Below, in pieces: positions 6,113 to 11,845 of a DNA stretch of 11,845 nucleotides. The DNA is from Deltaproteobacteria bacterium (GTDB taxonomy: Bacteria; Desulfobacterota; Desulfobacteria; Desulfobacterales; Desulfatibacillaceae), in contig JAFDHW010000033.1 of the NCBI GenBank assembly GCA_019308705.1, positions 1 through 11,845 on the forward strand, given 5' to 3'. A program made the translations under genes and the position numbers. Below the pieces are notes generated by a model, which was given only the letters and a program-made list of their open reading frames with translations, made no database searches and was not told the origin of the DNA. The stretch's first letter is position 1. Each line of letters begins with the position of its first letter.

Positions 6113-7462
6113 ATGGAACAGACCAGCACACAGACCGGGGACCAGGGGCTGGAGAAAAGCGTTGCCCGGCTCACGCCGGACCAGATCGCCAAGACCCTGG
6201 GCGAAATCCTCAAAAGCGAGGGCGGCGCGCGGTTGAAAGCCTACGTGAAGACCTGCATGAGCTGCGGGTTGTGCGCGGACGCCTGCCATTTCTACCTGTC
6301 CCACGAAAACGACCCCCGGTTTTCCCCGGCCGGCAAGGTGAAGCAGACCATCGCCCCCCTCCTCAAGAAGAAAGGGGCCGTGGACCCGGAGTTCATCAAG
6401 CGAGCGGCCCTTGTGGCCTTCACCCAGTGCAACCTCTGCAAGCGCTGCGTCATGTACTGCCCCTTCGGCGTGGACGTGGCCTGGCTCATGCTGTTCGTCC
6501 GCCGGTTGTGCAGCCGGCTGGGCGTGGTTCCCCAGTACATCCAGGACACGGCGCACTCCCACTCCGTGACCAAGAACCAGATGTGGGTCAAGGAGGACGA
6601 GTGGATCGACACCGTGTTCTGGCAAGAGGAGGAGGCCGCCGAGGAGGTCCCGGGCCTGACCATCCCCCTGGAGCGCGAGGGCGCGGATATCATGTACTCG
6701 GTCATCGCGCCGGAGCCCAAGTTCCGGGCCCAGCTCATCTACCAGGCCGCCGTGATGTTCCACGCGGCCGGGGTGTCCTGGACCATGCCCGCCACGCCCG
6801 GGTGGGACAACTCGGACATGGCCATGTACACCGGCGAAAACGAGATCATGGGCCGGCTGAAGCGCGCCCACTTCGAGGCCGCCATGCGCCTGCGGGTCAA
6901 GCGCATCGTCATGGGAGAGTGCGGCCACGCGCTCCGGTCCGTCCACGACATGGGCAACCGCTGGCTGGGATGGAAGACGCCGCCCGTGCCCGTGACCCAC
7001 GCCATCGAATTCTACTGGGAACTCCTCGAGTCCGGGAAAATCCGGGTGGCCAAAAAGCTCAAGACCCCCGTGACCTTGCACGACCCCTGCAACGTGGCCC
7101 GGGGCCTGGGCCTGCACGAAAAGGCCAGGGACGTGATGGCCGCCCTGTGCGAAGACTTCGTGGAAATGCACCCCAACCGGGAGTACAACATCTGTTGCGG
7201 CGCGGGCGGCGGGGTCATCAACTGCGGCCCGCCCCACAAGGCCGAGCGCCTGGCCGCCTCCTCCGCCAAGGCCAAGCAGCTCTTCGACGCCCGCACCCGC
7301 GGGGCCCGCACCATCATCGCTCCCTGCCACAATTGCCACGGCGGCCTGGAGGACATCGTGGAGCACCACCACCTGGGCATGGACCTGAAGTTTCTGGGGG
7401 ACGTCATCTACGAGTGCATGGAAAAGCCCTGGAAAAAAGACGAGGAAGAGCAGGGCCGATGA
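6113..7462 (+). CDS. tmcB: TmcB, cytoplasmic Fe-S subunit of the Tmc complex (HmcF/DsrK/HdrD-like)
   Basis: A 449-residue soluble protein starting 12 bp after tmcC, with an AAGGGG site upstream. Two ferredoxin-type [4Fe-4S] motifs are seen: C48-MS-C51-GL-C54-ADA-C58 and C106-NL-C109-KR-C112-VMY-C116-P. The C-terminal half carries one CCG domain: HDPC (Cys326), CCGAGGG (Cys361-Cys362) and APCHNC (Cys405, Cys408), the motif that binds the special catalytic cluster of heterodisulfide-reductase-like proteins. A related but degenerate stretch, MGECGHALR (267-275), precedes it. Length and domain order match HmcF/TmcB/DsrK. It probably receives electrons from TmcC and delivers them to a cytoplasmic acceptor of sulfate reduction, possibly a thiol/disulfide. 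Its stop overlaps the tmcA start (ATGA). Confidence 0.93.
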   Translation: MEQTSTQTGDQGLEKSVARLTPDQIAKTLGEILKSEGGARLKAYVKTCMSCGLCADACHFYLSHENDPRFSPAGKVKQTIAPLLKKKGAVDPEFIKRAALVAFTQCNLCKRCVMYCPFGVDVAWLMLFVRRLCSRLGVVPQYIQDTAHSHSVTKNQMWVKEDEWIDTVFWQEEEAAEEVPGLTIPLEREGADIMYSVIAPEPKFRAQLIYQAAVMFHAAGVSWTMPATPGWDNSDMAMYTGENEIMGRLKRAHFEAAMRLRVKRIVMGECGHALRSVHDMGNRWLGWKTPPVPVTHAIEFYWELLESGKIRVAKKLKTPVTLHDPCNVARGLGLHEKARDVMAALCEDFVEMHPNREYNICCGAGGGVINCGPPHKAERLAASSAKAKQLFDARTRGARTIIAPCHNCHGGLEDIVEHHHLGMDLKFLGDVIYECMEKPWKKDEEEQGR

Positions 7463-7848
7463 AACCGATCCGGGCAAAGACGATCCTTGGGGCGGCCTTG
7501 GTAGCCGTCCTGGCCCTCGTGTCCCTGACCCCGGCCTGGGGGCGGGACCAAGCCCCGCCGCCGGTGGTTTCCGACAGCGCCTTTGACCACCACCGCCGCC
7601 GGGCCGCGCCCTTTGCCCACGACGAACACAACGACCTGGCCGCCATTGAGGACTGCGCCCTGTGCCACCACGTGGTGGAAAACGGCAGGGTGAAGGAAGA
7701 CGAGGACTCCGTGGGCATGGAATGCTCGGAGTGCCACGGGTCCGGTCTGCCCCTCATCGCCGCCTACCACGGCCGGTGCAAGGAGTGCCACCAAGAAACC
7801 GGGCTCGGCCCCATCCTGTGCGCCACGTGCCACACCGTGCCGCGGTGA
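7459..7848 (+). CDS. tmcA: TmcA, periplasmic type II tetraheme cytochrome c3
   Basis: A 129-residue precursor with a Sec signal peptide: MKPIRAK, a hydrophobic stretch (8-24) and a likely cut after AWG or nearby (about residue 28). Four c-type heme sites follow: C66-AL-C69-H70, C89-SE-C92-H93, C107-KE-C110-H111 and C121-AT-C124-H125. Distal axial ligands for bis-His coordination are probably among His54, His57, His71 (right after heme site 1) and His104, as in cytochromes c3. The DEDSVG stretch and other acidic residues between hemes 1 and 2 suit the acidic surface of type II c3. In Desulfovibrio this protein accepts electrons from type I c3 or hydrogenase and feeds the membrane Tmc subunits. 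The ATG overlaps the tmcB stop (ATGA), so translation is probably coupled. Confidence 0.94.
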   Translation: MKPIRAKTILGAALVAVLALVSLTPAWGRDQAPPPVVSDSAFDHHRRRAAPFAHDEHNDLAAIEDCALCHHVVENGRVKEDEDSVGMECSECHGSGLPLIAAYHGRCKECHQETGLGPILCATCHTVPR

Positions 7849-7859
7849 GGCCCGGCCCC

Positions 7860-8435
7860 ATGGATTCCCCCGCCGGCCGCGCAAGGGGCTGGTCCCCCGC
7901 CGAAAGCCGGGGCGGCCCGACCTGGACCTGCCCGAAAACCTGGGCCCAGGCCAACGCCTCCATCGCCGCCACCATCCGCAAAAGCGCGCCGGACATGGCC
8001 CGCGCCCTGTCCCTGGCCAGGACCATCCAAGACAACCTCGATTCCCTGGCCCGCCCCATGGACGACCTGTGCGCCGCCACCTGCCCCTGGTGCCCGGAGC
8101 CCTGCTGCCACACCGCCGTGGTGTGGCTGGATTTCCCGGACCTGCTGTTCATCCACCTGGCCGGCCACAAGCCCCCACCCCGCCAGCTGCGCGAAACCAC
8201 CTCCGGCCCCTGTGGATACCTTTCCCCCAAGGGCTGCACCCTGCCCCGCACCCTGCGGCCCTGGGTCTGCACCTGGTACCTGTGCCCCACCCAGAAACGC
8301 GTGCTGGCCACCTGGTCCCAGGATGCCCAGGACCGCGTCCACACCCTCGTCGACCACACCACCCGAACCCGCCGCCACCTGGAGCACGCCTTCATAAAAG
8401 CCGCCACCAGCGTGGACGTCTGGCAGGAAAGATAG
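7860..8435 (+). CDS. Cysteine-rich YkgJ-like (putative metal-binding) protein
   Basis: A 191-residue soluble protein lying 11 bp after tmcA, so probably cotranscribed. The ATG is preceded by GAGG; an in-frame GTG at 7845, which would overlap the tmcA stop, is a less likely start. Cysteines cluster as C71-x3-C75-x2-C78-x3-C82-C83, then C118, C126, C137 and C142, in the order CPWCPEPCCH, GPCGYLSP, GCTLPRTLRP and CTWYLCP. This is the layout of YkgJ-type cysteine-cluster proteins (C-x2-C-x3-CC ... CPFL ... GC-x-LP ... RP-x2-C), thought to bind zinc or iron. No signal peptide, heme site or membrane helix is seen. The function is unknown; the position could mean a role in building or protecting the Tmc Fe-S or heme proteins, but that is a guess. 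The N-terminal 25 residues look poorly conserved. Confidence 0.72.
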   Translation: MDSPAGRARGWSPAESRGGPTWTCPKTWAQANASIAATIRKSAPDMARALSLARTIQDNLDSLARPMDDLCAATCPWCPEPCCHTAVVWLDFPDLLFIHLAGHKPPPRQLRETTSGPCGYLSPKGCTLPRTLRPWVCTWYLCPTQKRVLATWSQDAQDRVHTLVDHTTRTRRHLEHAFIKAATSVDVWQER

Positions 8436-8522
8436 GGGTTCTTACGGAAACAGAAAATTCCGGAGTGCTTTCATGAACAATACGGGATGCGGGCCGGGCG
8501 GAAGAGATGGCGCATGACGCTG

Positions 8523-9113
8523 CTATTCGCTCTTGGGCAAATCCTGCAGGGCGATCTTCCTGCCAAGTTCCCGTGCCCGCCCGATCGCTCCTTCCACTTC
8601 CCGGATGGCGCCCTTCTCCTCCACCCGGCGGAAGAACAGCCCGCCTTCGTAGGAAAGGCCCAGGGCGTCGAAAAAGTACTTGGCCGTGAGTTCCATGCCC
8701 ACGAACAGGTTCTCTCCCCTGGTTGCGCCCACGGCGATGAGGTAGCCCCTGCCGTGGTAGCCGGGGTCGCGGCCCGCGCGTTTCTCCAGGGCGCGGGCCG
8801 CCCACAGGGCCTGGGACCGGTCGATCAAGGCCTTGGCCCGGGCGGGCACGTTGTAGAAGTACACCGGCGCGGAAAGCACCACCGCGCCGGCGCGGGAGAG
8901 CAGGGGGTAGACCCGGGCCATGTCGTCTTTGAGCACACACGCGCCCGTGTCGTCGCATCCGCCGCAGGCCACGCACCCGGTGACGGTCAGGTCGCGGGTG
9001 AAGATCTCGTCCGTGTCCGCCCCGGCCCCGGCGGCGGATTCCAACAACGCGGACAACAGGATGTCCGTGTTCCCGCCCTTGCGGGGGCTTGCATGGATTC
9101 CCAATATTTTCAT
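8523..9113 (-). CDS. Iron-sulfur flavoprotein (Isf-like, NAD(P)H-dependent FMN reductase family)
   Basis: A 196-residue flavodoxin-fold protein. IHASPRKGGNTDILL (6-20) is the FMN phosphate-binding loop, and SAPVYFYNVPARAKALIDRS (81-100) is the second conserved segment of the family. Residues 47-59 hold the compact cluster motif C-x2-C-x2-C-x5-C (Cys47, 50, 53, 59), as in the archaeal iron-sulfur flavoprotein Isf, where it binds [4Fe-4S]. Isf homologues are reported to react with oxygen and hydrogen peroxide, so a detoxifying or redox-shuttling role is plausible. The ATG overlaps the fumarase stop (TAATG) and has no ribosome site of its own, so translation is probably coupled to the fumarase. 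It converges on the Cys-rich gene of the tmc cluster with about 87 bp between stops. It could also be an ordinary quinone or nitro reductase. Confidence 0.85.
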   Translation of the reverse strand: MKILGIHASPRKGGNTDILLSALLESAAGAGADTDEIFTRDLTVTGCVACGGCDDTGACVLKDDMARVYPLLSRAGAVVLSAPVYFYNVPARAKALIDRSQALWAARALEKRAGRDPGYHGRGYLIAVGATRGENLFVGMELTAKYFFDALGLSYEGGLFFRRVEEKGAIREVEGAIGRARELGRKIALQDLPKSE

Positions 9114-10765
9114 TAGGTTTTCGCTACAGGCGGCCCCATGGCGCGGCCGGTTTTCCTCCCCTGCCAGCGCGCCAGGAGGGTGGCGAAGAAGTCGTGGCCC
9201 TTGTCGTCGGTGACGATGAACGCGGGAAAGTCCTTGACCGTGAACCTGTAGACGGCTTCCATGCCCAGCTCCGGGTATTCCAGGACCTCGACCGCTGTGA
9301 TGCAGTCGCGGCCCAGGCGGGCGGCCGGGCCGCCGATGGAGCCCAGGTAGAACCCGCCGTGCGCCTTGCACGACTCGGCGACGGCCACGGACCGGTTGCC
9401 CTTGCCCAGCATGACCAGGGAGGCCCCGTGCTTTTGGAACAGGGGGACATACGGGTCCATGCGGGCGCTGGTGGTGGGGCCGCAGGACCCGCAGGGCCGC
9501 CCGGGCGGCGTCTTTGCCGGGCCGGCGTAGTAGATGATGTGGTCCTTGAAGTAATCCGGGATGCCCTCGCCCCGATCCAGCCGCTCCTTGATCTTCGCGT
9601 GGGCCATGTCCCTTGCCACCACCAGGTCGCCGGACAGCGACAGCCGGGTGGACACCGGGTAGGCGGACAGGGTCTCCCGGATCTCCGTCATGGGCCGGGA
9701 AAGATCGATGGAAACGGCCCGGCCCTCCCCCACGGCCGCGTCCTCGGGCAAAAAGCGGGCGGGGTCGTGTTCCAGTTCCTCCAAAAACACGCCCTTTTCG
9801 GTGATCAGGCCCTTGGCGTTTCTGTGCGCGGAACAGGAAACCCCCATGCCGATGGGCAGGGAAGCCCCGTGGCGTGGCAGGCGGATCACCCGTACGTCCA
9901 GGCAGAAGTGCCGGCCGCCGAACTGGGCGCCCAAGCCCAGGTCCTGAGCGTTCTTCAACAGTTCGGCCTCCAGGGCGAGGTCCCGGAAGGCCCGGCCGGT
10001 CTCGTCGCCGGTGGCGGGCAGGTTTTCCATGCACCCGGCGGTGGCGAGCTTGACCGCCTTCAAGTTCGCCTCGGCCGAGGTGCCCCCCACCACGAAGGCC
10101 AGATGGTACGGCGGGCAGGCGGAGGTGCCCAGCCCCACCATCTTTTCCGTGAGAAAGGCCAACAGGGCGTCGTGGTTCAACAGCGCCCGGGTCTCTGAAT
10201 ACAGAGCCGTCTTGTTCGCCGAGCCCCCGCCCTTGGCCACGAACAGAAATTCGTAGGCGTCACCCGGCCCCGCGTAGATGTCCACCTGGGGGGGCAGGTT
10301 GGTCCGGGTGTTCACCTCCTCGAACATGGACAGGGGCGCGTTTTGCGAGTAGCGCAGGTTGCCCTGTTCGTAGGCCAGGCGCACGCCCTCGGCCAGGGCC
10401 TCGTGGTCTCCGCCGCCGGTGGTAACCCCCTCGCCTTTTTTGGCCACGATGGTGGCCGTGCCCGTGTCCTGGCACAGGGGATATTCCATGTCCGCGGAAA
10501 TGACCGCGTTCTTCAGCATTTCCAAGGCCACGTAGCGGTCGTTTTCCGAGGACAAGGGGTCATCTAAGATGGCGCGCCACTGGGCCAGGTGCCCGGGGCG
10601 CAACAAGTGGTTCACGTCCCTGAAGGCCTGTTGGGCCAGGAGGGTGAGGGCCCGAGGGTCCACCCGCAGGGTGCCGCCTTCATCCACGGAAACATAATCC
10701 GTGGTGAGCAGGCGGTAAGGGGTGTTTCCGCAGGCGGCCGCGGCGGTGGGGTTGCGGGGTTCCAT
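9113..10765 (-). CDS. fumA: Class I fumarate hydratase, [4Fe-4S], single chain
   Basis: A 550-residue cytosolic enzyme, about the length of E. coli FumA/FumB, that interconverts fumarate and malate. Three cluster cysteines are in place: Cys98 in YPLCQDTGT, Cys217 in [13 protein letters not shown] and Cys311 in [12 protein letters not shown]. Other family marks are [12 protein letters not shown] (15-26), [11 protein letters not shown] (154-164), [12 protein letters not shown] (178-189) and the C-terminal half with [20 protein letters not shown]. The class is oxygen- and superoxide-sensitive because the open cluster iron binds substrate. It may run in the TCA cycle or in fumarate respiration. 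The ATG at 10765 has no good ribosome site; an in-frame TAG just upstream (five codons away) rules out a longer form. A 15-bp palindrome lies about 70 bp upstream and the divergent neighbour is perR. Alpha and beta parts, split in many anaerobes, are fused here. Confidence 0.95.
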   Translation of the reverse strand: MEPRNPTAAAACGNTPYRLLTTDYVSVDEGGTLRVDPRALTLLAQQAFRDVNHLLRPGHLAQWRAILDDPLSSENDRYVALEMLKNAVISADMEYPLCQDTGTATIVAKKGEGVTTGGGDHEALAEGVRLAYEQGNLRYSQNAPLSMFEEVNTRTNLPPQVDIYAGPGDAYEFLFVAKGGGSANKTALYSETRALLNHDALLAFLTEKMVGLGTSACPPYHLAFVVGGTSAEANLKAVKLATAGCMENLPATGDETGRAFRDLALEAELLKNAQDLGLGAQFGGRHFCLDVRVIRLPRHGASLPIGMGVSCSAHRNAKGLITEKGVFLEELEHDPARFLPEDAAVGEGRAVSIDLSRPMTEIRETLSAYPVSTRLSLSGDLVVARDMAHAKIKERLDRGEGIPDYFKDHIIYYAGPAKTPPGRPCGSCGPTTSARMDPYVPLFQKHGASLVMLGKGNRSVAVAESCKAHGGFYLGSIGGPAARLGRDCITAVEVLEYPELGMEAVYRFTVKDFPAFIVTDDKGHDFFATLLARWQGRKTGRAMGPPVAKT

Positions 10766-10832
10766 GAGATGCGACTATAGGCCACCGGCCGCCGAAACAC
10801 AAGCCGCCATGACAGGACAGGCGATAAATTGG

Positions 10833-10847
10833 TGGCAGGGCCTGCCA
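10833..10847. promoter_or_regulatory. 15-bp perfect hyphenated palindrome upstream of the fumarase
   Basis: TGGCAGG-G-CCTGCCA has seven-base arms around one base and lies 68-82 bp before the fumarase ATG. It could be an operator or an mRNA leader hairpin. It does not resemble the Bacillus PerR or the Fur box. Function unknown. Confidence 0.35.
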
Positions 10848-11095
10848 GTATTTCTGCATTCTTGCTCCAAAGTTCTTGCAAGGATAGGCGGATTGCGTTA
10901 TGAAATTCCTCGTCCGTTGCACCTTGCAAAGTTCGGAACATTCGTGGCTGGCCTTGGCATTGCAATCCTCCACCAACCGGTGGTCCGCCGGCCGCTCCGG
11001 CCCCGAAACAGCCGGCCGGGATCAGGACCGCAGTTCGAGTTCCGCCGCAAGGCTGCCCCTCCCATTTCCAGCTCGTCACGGAGTAGCGCAGCAGT

Positions 11096-11107
11096 GTTTC
11101 CGGAAAC
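11096..11107. promoter_or_regulatory. 12-bp perfect palindrome upstream of perR
   Basis: GTTTCCGGAAAC lies 30-41 bp before the perR ATG, where a promoter or autoregulatory operator would be expected. PerR proteins usually control their own gene. The sequence differs from the Bacillus PerR box (TTATAATNATTATAA), so it would be a different operator type if real. Confidence 0.35.
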
Positions 11108-11137
11108 CGGATACTCTAACGCAAAGCAGGCTGGTCC

Positions 11138-11560
11138 ATGCAGGACAAAACGCGCAAAATGAGAATGACCAGGCAGCGGAAGGTCATCCTGGAAGAGCTG
11201 AAAAAGGTGACCAGCCATCCCACGGCGGACCAGGTCTACCAGATGGTGAAGGTGCGCCTGCCCAAGATCAGCCTGGCGACGGTGTACCGGAACCTGGAGG
11301 CCCTGTCCGAGGCCGGGCTCATCCTCAAGCTGGAGCTGGGCGGCATCCAGCGCCGCTACGACGGCGACACCTCTCCGCACCATCACGTGCGCTGCATCGC
11401 CTGCAACGCCGTGGCCGACCTGCCCGAAGAGGCCCTGGACGTGGGAGCCATCGATTTCAAGAGCCCGCCGGATTTCGAGATCTGCGGTTTCCGCCTGGAA
11501 TTTTTGGGTGTGTGCTCCCATTGCCGGGGCAGGACCGGCTGCAAACAGGCCAGGACCTGA
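11138..11560 (+). CDS. perR: PerR-type peroxide-sensing Fur-family regulator
   Basis: A 140-residue winged-helix repressor. TRQRKVILEEL (11-21), HPTADQVYQMV (27-37) and PKISLATVYRNLEAL (42-56, recognition helix) form the DNA-binding domain; RRYDGDTSPHHHVRCIACNAVADL (from 72) starts dimerisation. All metal ligands of Bacillus subtilis PerR are present with a constant shift of ten: His27, Asp75, His81, His83 and Asp94 for regulatory iron (PerR 37, 85, 91, 93, 104), and Cys86, Cys89, Cys126 and Cys129 for structural zinc (96, 99, 136, 139). Asp at the 104 position, rather than Glu, is the feature linked to peroxide sensitivity by metal-catalysed His oxidation. So it should be an iron-loaded repressor released by H2O2. 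Targets are probably itself and perhaps the divergent fumarase-flavoprotein operon. The ribosome site (GCAGG) is weak; an in-frame ATG at 11159 is a possible shorter start. Confidence 0.9.
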   Translation: MQDKTRKMRMTRQRKVILEELKKVTSHPTADQVYQMVKVRLPKISLATVYRNLEALSEAGLILKLELGGIQRRYDGDTSPHHHVRCIACNAVADLPEEALDVGAIDFKSPPDFEICGFRLEFLGVCSHCRGRTGCKQART

Positions 11561-11616
11561 CCCAAAAGCGGACCAAAACCCGCCCCGTTCGCCCTTCCCC
11601 TGCCGAAAAGCCCGGC

Positions 11617-11639
11617 AAATACGGGTTTTACCCTATTTT
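11617..11639 (+). terminator. Possible rho-independent terminator of perR
   Basis: About 55 bp after the perR stop, AAATA-c-GGGT (11617-11626) pairs with ACCC-TATTT (11630-11638) around a TTT loop, with one bulged C. The stem ends in a short T run. The GC content of the stem is low, so it would be a weak terminator. Confidence 0.35.
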
Positions 11640-11754
11640 GGGCCCCTCCCCTCCCTTCTATACTCTCTCATGTCCTTGCAACCGGTGTTGTTTGTCTGTA
11701 AGCAAAAAGTAAATGCGGATAACCGCCGGGAGCCTAGCCCGGATTATTCACGAA

Positions 11755-11843
11755 GCCTGATTTCCGTGCTGGCAAGGCTAGAGGGGTGAAGGCGTACTTT
11801 GGTACGCCGAGCCCCGATAACGCGGCCAGCGCGGAAATCGGGC
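11755..11843. repeat. Nested inverted repeat, likely a dispersed palindromic (REP/MITE-like) element
   Basis: Outer arms of 19 bp, at 11755-11773 and 11825-11843, match at 17 positions; both mismatches would be G-U pairs in RNA. Inside lie GGGG (11783-11786) against CCCC (11812-11815), then a perfect seven-base stem GGCGTAC-TTTG-GTACGCC (11791-11808). Upstream, CCGGG...CCCGG (11726-11742) forms another small hairpin. No open frame in it looks like protein. The layout is that of a mobile palindromic repeat or a structured RNA; similar motifs seem familiar to me from Desulfobacterota genomes, but I could not check. The element may extend past the right edge. Confidence 0.6.
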
Positions 11844-11845
11844 GA

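Larger units (their letters stand above)
10766..11137. other. Divergent intergenic region between fumarase and perR (372 bp)
   Basis: No gene is seen. It holds a 15-bp palindrome near the fumarase, a 12-bp perfect palindrome just before perR, and three TTGCAA sites (10876-10881, 10924-10929, 10960-10965) within 90 bp; two of these extend to the perfect palindromes CTTGCAAG and ATTGCAAT. No convincing -35/-10 pair stands out on either strand; TACTCT at 11111-11116 is a possible -10 for perR. Confidence 0.55.

Noticed and set aside
5417..7477. Very long minus-strand open frame opposite tmcC and tmcB
   Set aside because: Shadow of strongly coding plus-strand genes. It lacks any known motif and has the skewed composition of antisense high-GC frames.
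7845..7859. Alternative GTG start of the Cys-rich gene overlapping the tmcA stop
   Set aside because: No ribosome site precedes it, while the ATG at 7860 has GAGG at a usable distance. The possibility remains open but is weaker.
8445..8462. Hairpin CGGAA-(8)-TTCCG between the convergent Cys-rich and flavoprotein genes, as a terminator
   Set aside because: The stem has only five pairs, with a large loop and no T run on the plus strand; too weak to call.
8523..10034. One long minus-strand frame joining part of the fumarase region to the flavoprotein, suggesting a fusion protein
   Set aside because: The upstream part is an out-of-frame reading of the fumarase. The flavoprotein has its own ATG at 9113, overlapping the fumarase stop, and starts with a normal [14 protein letters not shown] sequence.
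11033..11043. tRNA T-arm-like GTTCGAGTTCC
   Set aside because: No matching acceptor, D-arm or anticodon stem is found around it.
11755..11843. Integron attC site
   Set aside because: The hairpin is attC-sized, but the conserved GTTRRRY and RYYYAAC core sites are missing and no integrase gene is seen.

Overview
The window is GC-rich DNA, probably from a sulfate-reducing member of the Desulfobacterota (deltaproteobacteria). The strongest evidence is a complete Tmc transmembrane redox complex: a class III type II tetraheme cytochrome c3, a CCG-type Fe-S subunit, a cytochrome b subunit and a Trp-rich repeat protein. A single-chain oxygen-sensitive class I fumarase, an iron-sulfur flavoprotein and a PerR-type regulator also fit a strict anaerobe that must cope with oxygen. 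I cannot name a genus.

Layout. Positions 1-1808 (minus strand) hold a BKACE-type beta-keto acid cleavage enzyme followed 15 bp later by a thiolase-fold protein that runs off the left edge. The thiolase-like protein seems to lack the usual nucleophilic cysteine. A 519 bp divergent intergenic region follows, with promoter-like and palindromic sequences. Next is a plus-strand cyclic-nucleotide-binding-domain protein without a DNA-binding domain (2328-3122), overlapping tail to tail with a minus-strand HD-domain hydrolase (3101-3907).

Positions 4218-8435 (plus strand) form a tight cluster, tmcD-tmcC-tmcB-tmcA, plus a small Cys-rich protein. Overlapping GTGA and ATGA junctions suggest translational coupling. 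TmcA should take electrons from periplasmic hydrogenase or cytochrome c3. TmcC carries them across the membrane on b hemes to the cytoplasmic Fe-S protein TmcB, and so towards sulfate reduction. TmcD is a cytoplasmic repeat protein of unknown role.

Positions 8523-10765 (minus strand) hold a class I fumarase whose stop codon overlaps (TAATG) the start of an iron-sulfur flavoprotein. Divergent from it is a PerR gene (11138-11560) that keeps all nine metal ligands of the Bacillus PerR. The 372 bp between them has two palindromes and three TTGCAA sites, which suggests peroxide or redox control of an oxygen-sensitive module. The right end (11755-11843) is a strongly self-complementary nested hairpin that looks like one copy of a dispersed repeat.

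I saw no tRNA, rRNA, CRISPR array, integrase or transposase gene.
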